Source: M269 sp964640795 (GTDB taxonomy: Bacteria; Pseudomonadota; Gammaproteobacteria; Enterobacterales; Alteromonadaceae). Taken from it: a DNA stretch of 64,000 nucleotides. The notes beneath the pieces were generated by a model. The model saw only the letters and a list, made by a program, of their open reading frames with translations, searched no databases and had not been told where the DNA came from. The first letter of the stretch is position 1. Each line of letters opens with the position of its first letter. The translations under genes were made by a program, and so were the position numbers. Where the stretch lies: NCBI GenBank assembly GCA_964640795.1, contig CAZXIN010000012.1, forward strand, positions 60,147 to 124,146. The letters run 5' to 3'. Shown piece by piece: positions 54,723-63,545 of the stretch.

Positions 54723-55205
54723 CTAGCGCGTTTGCTGATAAGTCAACTGTATCACTTTTGCATCTGAGCTAGCCCGGTGTCGGACCTCGGTGTTTTCTGC
54801 ATGTAATCGTTCCTTCATCTCGTGCCAGCGCTCCATTTGTAGCTCAGACAAAATCATATCTAGGGCACTAAGTCGAAACGTAGGCTTAACCGCAGCACGA
54901 AAGAACAATTCATTTAGCCAAGTGCTATCCACGACCCAACCGTCGCTATATAACGTTTTTTCTGCTAACTGTTGGTTAAGCTGTGTAGCGACCCATCGGA
55001 TATCTTTACCGTTCTCAATCAATGCACGCCTGCTAATACCATGAACGTCCTCAGCTTTTTTATCCCAATAAACCCATTCATGGTGTGGTCTAATCAAACA
55101 ACAGAATCGCTCGCCTGTTTCAGTAATGTAACCTATTTCAATCGGATAGCTGAGTGGGCCAAAGCCACTTGCTTCTATGTCCATAATCGCTGGTAAGTAT
55201 TCCAT
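54723..55205 (-). CDS. DEDDh-family 3'-5' exonuclease-like protein
   Basis: A 160-residue RNase T/DnaQ-type exonuclease. Exo I: Asp9 and Glu11 in IMDIEASGFG; Exo II: Asp93 in VVDSTWLN; Exo III: His143 and Asp148 in HRASSDAK. All four catalytic acids and the His are present. The short, single-domain form suggests an RNA or DNA trimming enzyme of unknown target. Lies just downstream of doxX on the same strand (15 bp). Confidence 0.82.
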   Translation of the reverse strand: MEYLPAIMDIEASGFGPLSYPIEIGYITETGERFCCLIRPHHEWVYWDKKAEDVHGISRRALIENGKDIRWVATQLNQQLAEKTLYSDGWVVDSTWLNELFFRAAVKPTFRLSALDMILSELQMERWHEMKERLHAENTEVRHRASSDAKVIQLTYQQTR

Positions 55206-55220
55206 AGGGGTTTAGATATC

Positions 55221-55661
55221 CTATCTTTCTAGTCTACGCTTTAACCAGAAATCAACAGTGAACTTGTCTCTATCCCAACCCAACAGGAGCACGATAAAGA
55301 TCAAAATAAGGCGCGTAAAGGTATGACCGTCGATGTCGAATAATGCAGTATGCAATGCGTGCCCGTAGGTCGTTACAATGAGCAAAAGGCCCATGGCTAT
55401 AAGACTTTCTCGTAACTTAAAACCTATACAGACAAACAGCCCAATCACCAATTCAAGGTAAGGTATGCCTAAACCCAGTCCCCACAACAGCCATTCAGGG
55501 ATCCAATGCTCAGCAAAATCTTTAACAAAGAAATTTTCTGCATGGGTGGTAGCCGTAAAAATGAATACCTTCCAATAGCCCGCCAACAAGAAAAGCAGCC
55601 CAACAATCCAACGGGCGATAAAACTAACAACTGGCGAATTCTGATTAAATGCTGAATGCAT
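55221..55661 (-). CDS. DoxX-family membrane protein
   Basis: A 146-residue inner-membrane protein with four hydrophobic segments and the N-terminal ARWIVGLLFLLAGYWKVFIF pattern of DoxX-type proteins, then GIPYLELVIGLFVCIGF. Members are linked to redox or sulfur chemistry but most are uncharacterised. It may be co-transcribed with the exonuclease gene. Confidence 0.8.
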   Translation of the reverse strand: MHSAFNQNSPVVSFIARWIVGLLFLLAGYWKVFIFTATTHAENFFVKDFAEHWIPEWLLWGLGLGIPYLELVIGLFVCIGFKLRESLIAMGLLLIVTTYGHALHTALFDIDGHTFTRLILIFIVLLLGWDRDKFTVDFWLKRRLER

Positions 55662-55801
55662 AGTGAGTTCTAATACCTTAACGTGAAAAATTAAGTATTT
55701 TATAAATATCCGATGAGGTAAAGGTAAGAATATAAAATATTTATATTTGAGCGTGTTGGGCTATATTTTGATTTAAGTATATGTAGTCAATGTATCGCTG
55801 A

Positions 55802-56293
55802 CTAACTCAGCGATACTGAATCACCGATGGACAGCTCGCCACCTTGTATCACTTTCGCGGTAATACCACCGTGACCACGCACAGCATTATATCCTCCGTC
55901 TCCAAACACCTTCTCCATTCGAGAACATGGATGGCAAAGACCTGTCATCTCTAGAGTAACGTCACCCACTCGAAATTGTTTTTGCTTAAATGCCAGTAAG
56001 TTAATCCCCGATACGACGAGGTTCCTTCTTAGCTGTTCAGGTTCGACTCTTTCCACCCCTAAACAGCCGGCTATCACTGGTAGATGCTCATACTGAATTA
56101 AAGTGACTTGCCTCTTACTACCAACAGAACCAGAAAAATGATCACCATGCAGCCCAGCCTCTGTACTCACAAGACAAGCCTCAACAGAGTTAACCATCGC
56201 CAGCCGCGCAGGGCGAATACCGATCCATTCCAGCCGCCCCTTCTGAGGTAAGTTAGCAAGCAGGCGACTCAGTGGGCTTTTATTCTCTATCAT
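55802..56293 (-). CDS. MOSC-domain protein
   Basis: A 163-residue single-domain MOSC protein, a fold that binds the molybdenum cofactor or transfers sulfur. Visible are AGLHGDHFSG, KRQVTLIQYEHL, RRNLVVSGINLLAF, the conserved cysteine in GLCHPCSRM, and RGHGGITAKVIQGG near the end. The substrate is unknown. Confidence 0.88.
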   Translation of the reverse strand: MIENKSPLSRLLANLPQKGRLEWIGIRPARLAMVNSVEACLVSTEAGLHGDHFSGSVGSKRQVTLIQYEHLPVIAGCLGVERVEPEQLRRNLVVSGINLLAFKQKQFRVGDVTLEMTGLCHPCSRMEKVFGDGGYNAVRGHGGITAKVIQGGELSIGDSVSLS

Positions 56294-56350
56294 ATCAACC
56301 TAAACAACCTCAGCTTTAGATAACCACTACCTATAAAAAGCGACATATCG

Positions 56351-57289
56351 CTACTTTTTAACCTTATTCCAACCAGTCACAAATAGAAGACAAACTAGCC
56401 CGGCAATCAAACCTGTTATCCCTTCTGCTAGTATAGGCCCTACAACATGTATAACGTCACCAACCACTGATGTCGTTTCTATCTGCTCTAACCCTTCATG
56501 AACCCAATGGTGAGCCGCTGGCGTATTGTGCAGCAAAATACCACCACCAACTAAAAACATCGCAATAGTGCCAACAACCGACAATAGCTTCATTAATGCA
56601 GGTGCTAGTATTAACAACGCTCGCCCAAGTGTTCTCTTGATACTTCTGGCGGAACTGTCTATGGATGAACGCAACAAATAAAGGCCAGCATCGTCAAGCT
56701 TTACGATACCTGCAACAACCCCATAAACGCCAACCGTGATAAGCAATGCTAAACCAGACACAATAGCAACTTGTGTTGCAAAAGGTGCCGTCGCAACAGA
56801 GCCTAAAATAATAATCACTATCTCTGCTGACAAAATAAAATCAGTACGAATAGCTCCCTTGATTTTTTCTCGTTCAAACTCAACCAAATCAACGGAAAGA
56901 TCCTGCACCGCGGCTAGCTTGGCCTGATGTTCTACTTCCATTTCTTCATGATCATGAAAGTGCTTATGGAGTATTTTCTCAGCGCCTTCAAAACACAAGA
57001 AAAGTCCACCAATCATCAGAAGAATGGTCACTAGCCAAGGCACAAACGCACTGATTAACAATGCCGCAGGTACGAGTACCACTTTGTTCTTCAACGACCC
57101 CTTGGCGACAGCCCAAACAACGGCAAGCTCCCGATCAGCTTTGACACCAGAGACCTGTTCAGCATTCAGTGCTAGGTCGTCACCAATCACACCAACCGTG
57201 TTTTTTGCCGCAACTTTTGACATCACAGCTACATCATCAAGTAGGGTTGCAATATCATCAAACAACGCGAGTAAGCTAGAACCTGCCAT
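56351..57289 (-). CDS. DUF808 membrane protein (YedI-like)
   Basis: A 312-residue polytopic protein of the DUF808 family. It begins AGSSLLALFDDIATLLDDVAVMSKVAAKNTVGVIGDDLALNAEQV and carries several hydrophobic segments and a short acidic/histidine stretch (KHFHDHEEMEVEHQ near 110-122). Function unknown. Its gene stands alone with an ATG behind AAAGGA. Confidence 0.88.
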   Translation of the reverse strand: MAGSSLLALFDDIATLLDDVAVMSKVAAKNTVGVIGDDLALNAEQVSGVKADRELAVVWAVAKGSLKNKVVLVPAALLISAFVPWLVTILLMIGGLFLCFEGAEKILHKHFHDHEEMEVEHQAKLAAVQDLSVDLVEFEREKIKGAIRTDFILSAEIVIIILGSVATAPFATQVAIVSGLALLITVGVYGVVAGIVKLDDAGLYLLRSSIDSSARSIKRTLGRALLILAPALMKLLSVVGTIAMFLVGGGILLHNTPAAHHWVHEGLEQIETTSVVGDVIHVVGPILAEGITGLIAGLVCLLFVTGWNKVKK

Positions 57290-57386
57290 ACACTATTTCC
57301 TTTCTATCACCGGTCGAGTTTTTAATACTATACATCTATCGTTTCAGTTTAGAGTATTAATTTCAAAGGTTTATCCCCAAACCACT

Positions 57387-58532
57387 TCAAAGTGCTAGGT
57401 AATAAGCTTCAAAGGTAGTTGTCAATATACCAAGTAAGCTAAAGAGAATAATTAGTGGTATAAAAAACCGCTGACGATATTGATTTACTGACCACAAACC
57501 CAGAGCATAAAACACAGGCCAAGCCAGCACTGTATAAATTGAAAAGCCAATGAAAAAACAGGTTACCAGTAAGAATATCAAGCCGAAAACGCCAACAAAC
57601 ATTAAAAATTGGCCTCGGTAATTCACTGTTTTCATAGGGAGAGATGACAAAAAGTAATGATATTGCTGTCTAAATTCCATCAAACTGAATTGAACAGTTG
57701 CCGCTAACGACGACGACATAAAAATACAACATAAAACCACCCAACTTTTCGCTTCGATAGAGGCTTGTGTTTTCATGGCTGCAAAGAATAAACAAGCCAG
57801 TACCAGCGCAGCCCCTTTAAGTAAGATGCTCTGCCAGTTTTTGAGTTGATAAGCCAGAAGCAATTGCCAAAAAAACTGCAATTTCATTCTGCGCCCCTGA
57901 GGTTTTTCGTCACGCTTTAAATTCAAAATCGGTCCCAACATCAGCATCCATACCGATTGAGATGTGTAGTCACTCAGTAACCAAACAAAACTAGGCAACA
58001 AAACTAAAATCAGTACTGGAAAACGGTGACGATACAATGCCAGAATGACTGCTTGCACCGCCCAAAGGCAACTTAACATCAATGGCCAGAGCTGTTTAAA
58101 ACCATCAGCCGTAAGGCTCTCTGGCAAATGAGTCATCAACAGGTAAAGTAAAAGGCCAAGAGGCAATAACAAGAAAACATTTCCAGCAAGCAAACAAAGT
58201 CCAATCACTGTCATCACGCGCTGTTGGTTCTCAACGGGTAAGCTGTTGTCCCAAAACGCCACAGGCAGCGCTAAAATCGCTTGCCGTTGAAATCTCATTA
58301 ACCCGTATACAAAGACACCATAGCCTCCTAACCAAGCAACATATGTTTTAGTTGGTAACTCTGGTTCAGCGAGTTGTCCTAAACCCATCAAAAAGAAAAG
58401 AGCGACGGCAGGGAGAGCTACTTGGAAGAGAAAGACAATAGCAGTACCCAACTGCTGAATGGTTTCCCACATTTCTCGAATCGTCTCACGATAAAACGTT
58501 AGGCGGAATCGCCAATAGCTATAACTATTCAC
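57387..58532 (-). CDS. Membrane permease partner of an ABC ATPase
   Basis: A 381-residue membrane protein with about nine or ten hydrophobic segments and no soluble domain. It starts at the last base of the ABC ATPase gene (1-bp overlap), so the pair probably forms an ABC exporter of the ABC-2 kind, though I do not recognise a named permease family. The last gene of the five-gene SPFH operon. Substrate unknown. Confidence 0.72.
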   Translation of the reverse strand: MNSYSYWRFRLTFYRETIREMWETIQQLGTAIVFLFQVALPAVALFFLMGLGQLAEPELPTKTYVAWLGGYGVFVYGLMRFQRQAILALPVAFWDNSLPVENQQRVMTVIGLCLLAGNVFLLLPLGLLLYLLMTHLPESLTADGFKQLWPLMLSCLWAVQAVILALYRHRFPVLILVLLPSFVWLLSDYTSQSVWMLMLGPILNLKRDEKPQGRRMKLQFFWQLLLAYQLKNWQSILLKGAALVLACLFFAAMKTQASIEAKSWVVLCCIFMSSSLAATVQFSLMEFRQQYHYFLSSLPMKTVNYRGQFLMFVGVFGLIFLLVTCFFIGFSIYTVLAWPVFYALGLWSVNQYRQRFFIPLIILFSLLGILTTTFEAYYLAL

Positions 58533-59158
58533 TATGACTGAGAAGATTGAATGTTAGTTAAATCAACATATTGCGCATCAAGGTTTTGACAAAATACGTG
58601 ATCATGCGTTGCTAAAATGATATTTCCGTCGAAAGTATCCAACCATGACGCTAAAGTGGCAACGGCTTGCTCATCAAGGCCATTGCCAGGTTCATCCAAT
58701 ATCAACAAGTCTGGAGAATGAGCAAACGCCATCACTAAACTTAGCTTTTTGGCGGTCCCTAAAGACAAAGCCCCAACTTTTTGTCCTAAAAAGGGAGACA
58801 ATGCAATCTGATCAATAAGGTTTTGAGGAAAGGTACACGCATACTGACTGCAATGAAATTCAACTAACTGCCTCACAGTCAAAAACTCCGGAAAGACGAT
58901 ACAATTAGCACTCATCCCCACCCGTTTCTTAGTCTCAACAGACATAACATCATGCCCATGCCAACTAATATTCCCTTGATCTATTTCTTCAATACCCGCT
59001 ATCAGTCGCAGCAGTGTGGTTTTTCCGCAACCATTGGCTCCTGTAATAACGAGATGCCTCGATGGGATATCCAAGTTTAACTGCCTAAATACAGATTGAT
59101 TTGAGTAAGATTTACTCACCCCCTTACAGACGAGAGCGAGCGATTTAGTAGCCGACAT
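58532..59158 (-). CDS. ABC transporter ATP-binding protein
   Basis: A compact 208-residue ATPase. Walker A TGANGCGKTT (~39-48), Walker B LLILDEPGNGLD (~151-162) and H-loop ATHDH are intact. The signature is LSLGTAKK (~131-138), in which the usual Gln/Arg is replaced, as in several ABC-2 and CcmA-like proteins. Follows the ribbon-helix-helix gene by 6 bp and overlaps the permease gene. Confidence 0.9.
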   Translation of the reverse strand: MSATKSLALVCKGVSKSYSNQSVFRQLNLDIPSRHLVITGANGCGKTTLLRLIAGIEEIDQGNISWHGHDVMSVETKKRVGMSANCIVFPEFLTVRQLVEFHCSQYACTFPQNLIDQIALSPFLGQKVGALSLGTAKKLSLVMAFAHSPDLLILDEPGNGLDEQAVATLASWLDTFDGNIILATHDHVFCQNLDAQYVDLTNIQSSQS

Positions 59159-59164
59159 GACTTG

Positions 59165-59374
59165 TTAGATTTCCTCATCTTGTGAGTGAACTTTTTCCTC
59201 AACGATTTGAGTTACAACTTTTTGTGTCAATTTCACACGCCCATTTCTTACCAGTGCGTCTCGTAATACATATTCGATCTGTGCATTGAGACTCCGCAAC
59301 TCATCGTCAGACCAACGCTGCATGGCAGCGAGGACATCTTCATTAATTCTCAGTGGGTAGGCTTTTTTTGCCAC
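59165..59374 (-). CDS. Ribbon-helix-helix (Arc-type) DNA-binding protein
   Basis: A 69-residue protein whose first ~50 residues match the Arc/CopG ribbon-helix-helix pattern: strand KAYPLRIN, helix EDVLAAMQRWSDD, turn, helix SLNAQIEYVLRDALVRNG. The C-terminal tail is charged. Embedded in the SPFH-ABC operon; a likely autoregulator binding the palindrome at the operon promoter (inference). Confidence 0.82.
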   Translation of the reverse strand: MAKKAYPLRINEDVLAAMQRWSDDELRSLNAQIEYVLRDALVRNGRVKLTQKVVTQIVEEKVHSQDEEI

Positions 59375-59400
59375 AGTAATAATTACTCTCTAACAATCTG

Positions 59401-59598
59401 TTATTTCGGTCTCTTGAAGACAGCTGTAGCTATAGAACTTCCCATCAATTGTTGATTCCCAAGTTCCAACGACACTAGCTCCCACCCCATCCGACCTAGC
59501 TCATTCATTTGCACTTCCACTGGCTGTACATCTCTTGTCGAGTTGAAGAAACTTTTAGCCGAAGCTTTAAACGTCTTAATTTTATATTCCCATTGCAT
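59401..59598 (-). CDS. DUF4177 small protein
   Basis: A 65-residue protein with the DUF4177 pattern: WEYKIKTFKAS at the start, then MNELGRMGWELVSLELGNQ and a final strand TAVFKRPK. Function unknown. Third position counted from the operon's far end, between the SPFH and ribbon-helix-helix genes, with gaps of 38 and 26 bp. Confidence 0.8.
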   Translation of the reverse strand: MQWEYKIKTFKASAKSFFNSTRDVQPVEVQMNELGRMGWELVSLELGNQQLMGSSIATAVFKRPK

Positions 59599-59636
59599 AA
59601 AAGAACCTCACAGTATCTTAAAAACATATGTTTGCC

Positions 59637-60500
59637 TTAGTAAATAGTGCCTGTGTTCACGATAGGTTGTGTGCTCTTATCCGCACACAAAACAACAAGT
59701 AGGTTACTCACCATCGCGGCTTTTCTTTCTTCATCCAGCTCAACGACATTCTTTTCTTTTAAACGCTCTAAAGCCATTTCAACCATGCCTACGGCACCCT
59801 CAACAATCTTATTGCGAGCAGAGATAATAGCGGTCGCTTGTTGGCGCTGTAGCATGGCACTGGCAATTTCTTGCGCATATGCCAAGTGACTAATTCGAGC
59901 TTCATGAACAGTAACACCCGCTTTACCCAATCTTTCTTGGATTTCTGTTTTTAGTTTCTCAGAGACATCAACAGGGTGACTTCTCAAAGAGACACTGTGC
60001 TCTTCTTGAGGATCATAAGCGTACGAGCTTGCTAAAATCCGCAGGGCTGACTCGCTTTGGATAGTCACATAACTTTCGTAATCGTCCACTTCAAACATAG
60101 CTTCCGCTGTATCAGTGACTGACCAGACAACAATCGTTGCGATTTCAATGGGATTACCCAAGTTATCATTAACCTTAATCTTACCACTTTCGAAATTACG
60201 CACTCTTAGTGAAATAGATTTACGTATAAAAAATGGGATGGTCCAACGTAACCCCCCTCTTTTTTCTGTACCAACATAGCTCCCAAACAAGGTAAGTACT
60301 TTGCCTTGATTAGGCTGAACCATAAAGAACCCACCGAAGCATGATACAACAAGAAGCAGTAAGAATATCTTTGATAAATCTAGGATATTTAAAGGCAATT
60401 CCACTGAACCGACAATAGCAAAAGCAGCTATTAAAGCGGCAATTAGGCTCACAATAGCCATATATCCATTGATAGAAAAGCCTTGCTTTTCACTGATCAT
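59637..60500 (-). CDS. SPFH/band-7 domain membrane protein
   Basis: A 287-residue member of the stomatin/prohibitin/flotillin superfamily. Two hydrophobic segments near the N-terminus (~12-55) precede an SPFH domain (FMVQPNQGKVLTLFGSYVGTEKRGGLRW through RISHLAYAQEIASAMLQRQQATAIISARNKIVEGAV) and a short helical tail. Such proteins form ring or raft assemblies with other membrane proteins. The frame opens seven codons earlier, but the ATG at 60500 has GGAGGT just ahead. First gene of the five-gene operon. Confidence 0.9.
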   Translation of the reverse strand: MISEKQGFSINGYMAIVSLIAALIAAFAIVGSVELPLNILDLSKIFLLLLVVSCFGGFFMVQPNQGKVLTLFGSYVGTEKRGGLRWTIPFFIRKSISLRVRNFESGKIKVNDNLGNPIEIATIVVWSVTDTAEAMFEVDDYESYVTIQSESALRILASSYAYDPQEEHSVSLRSHPVDVSEKLKTEIQERLGKAGVTVHEARISHLAYAQEIASAMLQRQQATAIISARNKIVEGAVGMVEMALERLKEKNVVELDEERKAAMVSNLLVVLCADKSTQPIVNTGTIY

Positions 60501-60519
60501 AGAACCTCCAAAAAAACAC

Positions 60520-60546
60520 ATAGTGATATCAATTTGATATCACTAT
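60520..60546. promoter_or_regulatory. Perfect palindrome, probable operator of the SPFH operon
   Basis: ATAGTGATATCAA-T-TTGATATCACTAT, 13-bp arms around a single central T. It overlaps the -10 box of the SPFH promoter and extends past the predicted start of transcription, the classic position for a repressor. Confidence 0.75.
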
Positions 60547-60570
60547 AATACAGCCACTTCAATTTCGCAA
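60542..60570 (-). promoter_or_regulatory. Promoter of the SPFH-ABC operon
   Basis: Minus-strand TTGCGA (60565-60570), 17-bp spacer, TATAGT (60542-60547). Predicted transcript start near 60535, 35 nt before the SPFH start codon. Confidence 0.65.
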
Positions 60571-60819
60571 ACGCCGGTGTATTGGTTTTTTCTACAATCT
60601 TTGGTTGCTTCGTTCATACGCCTTAATGATAAAGCGAGGCACTAAGCTGGCTTATTTTCTCTTCGACTCACTAAAACGTGTTGTTCTTTGCTGTATAGGT
60701 TTTGTTCTAAATAAAAGTTTTTTAATTGCGGCGCGTACTTGTAGGTCTGTAAAGATAAGTTAAAAGTACGTAATAAAGAGCAGCACGCTCTAACCTTTCA
60801 CTTGCCTTTATGACTGAGA

Positions 60820-61056
60820 ATGAAGCACAAAAAAAGGCCCTCACTTGAACACCTCTGGACAATAGAAAATAACGAGATTATTGAGCCTGAATATTCAGCT
60901 CCTGATGCAAACATCACTTTGAATAACGTTGTTATCGACGAGGGTGGTGCGATCTGTGTTTCATTGAGCCATATTCAAACGGTGTATAAGCTTGGCTGTG
61001 GTAAGAAGACAGTCAGCATTCCTAGAGAGACACACCTTATATTGAGCAGCCTGTGA
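60820..61056 (+). CDS. Small hypothetical protein
   Basis: A 78-residue reading frame not recognised by family. It has a basic start (KHKKRPS), a mixed charged body and no membrane segment. It is flanked by divergent and convergent genes with no strong ribosome site (GAG 4 bp before the ATG). It may be real, but the evidence is only an open frame in a 660-bp gap between other genes. Confidence 0.35.
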   Translation: MKHKKRPSLEHLWTIENNEIIEPEYSAPDANITLNNVVIDEGGAICVSLSHIQTVYKLGCGKKTVSIPRETHLILSSL

Positions 61057-61159
61057 AACTCTGAATGTCCCAGATTAAGTTGATTTAGCTATAATACGCT
61101 GGGTGAACATGCACCCAGCGAAAGGTAAGAGAACAAGCTCTCTCTAGAACTAACTTCTC

Positions 61160-62677
61160 CTAATTGTGTGTATTATCAATCGAATAGACAGTGACCTGAT
61201 CATAATCGTTGCTATTCCCGGTGTTGTTCTGGGTATATGCTCCCACTTTAAAGTACATATATTCGTCGCTTAGGTTGTACCCCAAAGCTCTTATGCTTCC
61301 GTCATTGGAGACGTTTCGCTCTGAGCTACGCGCCGAATCTATATCATCACCCAACGAGTATTCCGTGCCATCAGCTTTTGTAATAGTCACAAAAAGTCGG
61401 TCGCCAACGGTTCTTATCTCGTAGCTAAACGGTTCATTCAGCGGAATACCTCGAGCTGGGTTGGATTGGCTTCGGCTTTCGCTACCAATGATATTGATCA
61501 GATCATCCCTGCCATTCCGTTCCTCAGAAGCTAAGTATATGGAGCCATTAGTATTACCAGGAAGCTTATGATAATACAGCCTAGCTGGCTCATCATCCGA
61601 AGCATGAATCTGCCCGATAATAACGCGGCCAGGATGCAAGCCATCACCCGTTGTGGTGACTCGATTGACAGCCATAGTCACTCTTAATGTACCATCAACA
61701 CCTGCCGCAGCATTAGTGAAACTGCTTGACGGCTGTGACGAGAAAACCCAATTATTTCCAGCGTCTCGAGTCCTGATGCTTCTATCGCCTCTACGTAGCA
61801 TTTCTCTTAGCTCACTTCTCGTAAATGACGTACCACTCGATGTCCTGAAGCCATCAACCGTAGAGCGAAACACTAAACCATTATCTCGACCAATACAGAA
61901 ATATTCGTTGTCGATAAAACCGACCAACTCATCTTCATCTAACCTATGACCTCTGCCTGGACGGTCTGGGTCTTCTCTTGGTGTGTCCAAAGCCCACACT
62001 GTCATATCAAAACGATCGCTAGGCGGAGTATTGGTGCAAATAGGTCTGTCATCAGAGACGCCCGAACCGTTGAAATCAATATTACCATCCTGATCAACTG
62101 CAACGTCACTGGCTAAGATAAACTGCGTACTGCCGTTGTTGCCACCACTGCTGCCTCCGGTATTGTTGGTGTCCGTCCTCATAAAATTCCATTGTTGATT
62201 GACATTGTTGTCATTGGAGTTCCACAGGTAAAGCTCTTGCCGAAAGTCAGCACCTCCATTTCCATCAATAGAAAACCCCGGCGCATTGCGCTTTTCCAAT
62301 CGATGTATCTCCGTGCCATTAAATACCTTCACTTTACGCCAATGCTGGTTTTGATTGCTAACATCACAAACTTGCAATGTCACTGGTTGTAAACGAGCAC
62401 CGCCGTTCCCGCCGTCCCAGCATAAATTAGTGTTTTGCTTTCTATAAGCAAAAAAGCCGCCATCTCTGGTGAGTTGATCCCAGTTCTGATTCGCATTGTC
62501 TAAGTTAGTTTGCCAAAGATAGATAACCTGCCCCACTCTGGCGCCACCATTGCCGTCAATGGAGAAATTGGTATTCTGCTTTTCAATAACGAAAGTCGCA
62601 GCCTGCGTAAGACTCGAAAGCCCCAGCAAAACAGACGCACTCAAAATTTTTATGTAGCTACTTTTTACTATTTTCAT
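61160..62677 (-). CDS. Secreted alginate lyase, ricin-type lectin domain plus PL7
   Basis: A 505-residue exported enzyme. Signal peptide ~1-26, ricin B-type beta-trefoil (~28-165) with three QxW units (QNW, QHW, QQW) and repeated IDGNGGA motifs, a Gly/Ser/Asn linker (~171-183), then a PL7 jelly-roll lyase. The PL7 hallmarks are RSELREM (~287-293), QIHA (~356-359) and YFKVGAYTQ (~475-483), so the catalytic Arg, Gln, His and Tyr are all kept. It cleaves alginate by beta-elimination outside the cell; guluronate or mannuronate preference cannot be read. The ATG at 62677 follows AGGTGA. Confidence 0.92.
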   Translation of the reverse strand: MKIVKSSYIKILSASVLLGLSSLTQAATFVIEKQNTNFSIDGNGGARVGQVIYLWQTNLDNANQNWDQLTRDGGFFAYRKQNTNLCWDGGNGGARLQPVTLQVCDVSNQNQHWRKVKVFNGTEIHRLEKRNAPGFSIDGNGGADFRQELYLWNSNDNNVNQQWNFMRTDTNNTGGSSGGNNGSTQFILASDVAVDQDGNIDFNGSGVSDDRPICTNTPPSDRFDMTVWALDTPREDPDRPGRGHRLDEDELVGFIDNEYFCIGRDNGLVFRSTVDGFRTSSGTSFTRSELREMLRRGDRSIRTRDAGNNWVFSSQPSSSFTNAAAGVDGTLRVTMAVNRVTTTGDGLHPGRVIIGQIHASDDEPARLYYHKLPGNTNGSIYLASEERNGRDDLINIIGSESRSQSNPARGIPLNEPFSYEIRTVGDRLFVTITKADGTEYSLGDDIDSARSSERNVSNDGSIRALGYNLSDEYMYFKVGAYTQNNTGNSNDYDQVTVYSIDNTHN

Positions 62678-62794
62678 GTCAATCACCTGATTAAAAAACA
62701 AACACTGATATTGTTTGCGAAACCAATTTTAAGGTCTAAACAACAACCGACATGCCACTTAACACAGGCAATAAAGAAAAGACCAAAATAGAAA

Positions 62795-62802
62795 ATTGGT
62801 AT
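62795..62802. promoter_or_regulatory. ATTGGTAT site upstream of the PL7 lyase gene
   Basis: ATTGGTATAC lies 118 bp before the lyase start codon. The same 8-mer is repeated four times upstream of the neighbouring jelly-roll gene, and it fits half of the TGGT/ACCA operators used by FadR-type GntR regulators. Confidence 0.45.
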
Positions 62803-62828
62803 ACACAAAATGGATAATAAAATTAAAC

Positions 62829-63545
62829 CTATTGACCGTTATAGAAGGTCATTTGTCGCCAATCGACGATAACTCGGCCAGAACCGTTCGTTAATCGATA
62901 AGCGCCAACCTTTTTATATTGTCGATCTTCTCCACCACCGAAGATCGTCTCTTCCCAGATTAAGCGGCCATTGCTATCAAAGAGCTGCCCAACTTCAAAA
63001 CTGCCATCCCTTGTACTACTAAAAGTGCGCGTTTCTAATCGGTACCAACGATCCAACTCAATAGTTACGGTATCGAATACGCTATAACCATTACGTGCTT
63101 CGGTAGTATCACCTTGAACACCAAACACATAACTATTGCCACTACGGCGCACTTGGTAAATTGAAAATACCCCTGCAGATCCCCTCTGATCATCATGTGT
63201 TTGGGCGATAGATACTCGATTGAAATTAGGCTGTCTTGAGTCCATTCGAAACTCGCCACTAAAGCGGTGATAACCACTTCGACGTTCGTAAAGAAACTCC
63301 TGTCTCTGTGTCGACGATGTGTTCGTTGTCGATATCTCAAACCTGAAATTACCTTGGTTGTTAGTGGCCCCACTTGTGCTTGGTGTACGACCACTGCCAC
63401 TTTTATCCTGCCTTGGCGAATTACTGGTATCTATATTCCATTGAACATTTGCAAAACTCTGCGCAGCAGCCGACGAGATAAAACCAACAAAAAACACAGC
63501 GAAGAAAAGTGCAATATGTAAATAGTCCTTAATGGATGCGTTCAT
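62829..63545 (-). CDS. Secreted jelly-roll protein, possible polysaccharide lyase
   Basis: A 238-residue exported protein with a signal peptide (~1-29) and a beta-rich domain. Its pattern recalls alginate-lyase jelly rolls: QEFLYERRSGYHRFSGEFRMDS, a QTH at 115-117 in the place of QIH, then FSIYQVRRSGNSYVFGVQGD and YKKVGAYRL near the end in the place of YFKxGxY. I cannot assign a PL family. It precedes the PL7 lyase gene by 151 bp on the same strand and shares its upstream motif. Confidence 0.68.
   Translation of the reverse strand: MNASIKDYLHIALFFAVFFVGFISSAAAQSFANVQWNIDTSNSPRQDKSGSGRTPSTSGATNNQGNFRFEISTTNTSSTQRQEFLYERRSGYHRFSGEFRMDSRQPNFNRVSIAQTHDDQRGSAGVFSIYQVRRSGNSYVFGVQGDTTEARNGYSVFDTVTIELDRWYRLETRTFSSTRDGSFEVGQLFDSNGRLIWEETIFGGGEDRQYKKVGAYRLTNGSGRVIVDWRQMTFYNGQ

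Larger units (their letters stand above)
60501..60819. other. Regulatory region upstream of the SPFH operon
   Basis: 319 bp between the SPFH gene and a small rightward reading frame. It contains the promoter and palindromic operator listed separately within 60520-60570. The rest (60571-60819) shows no recognised gene or hairpin. Confidence 0.7.
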
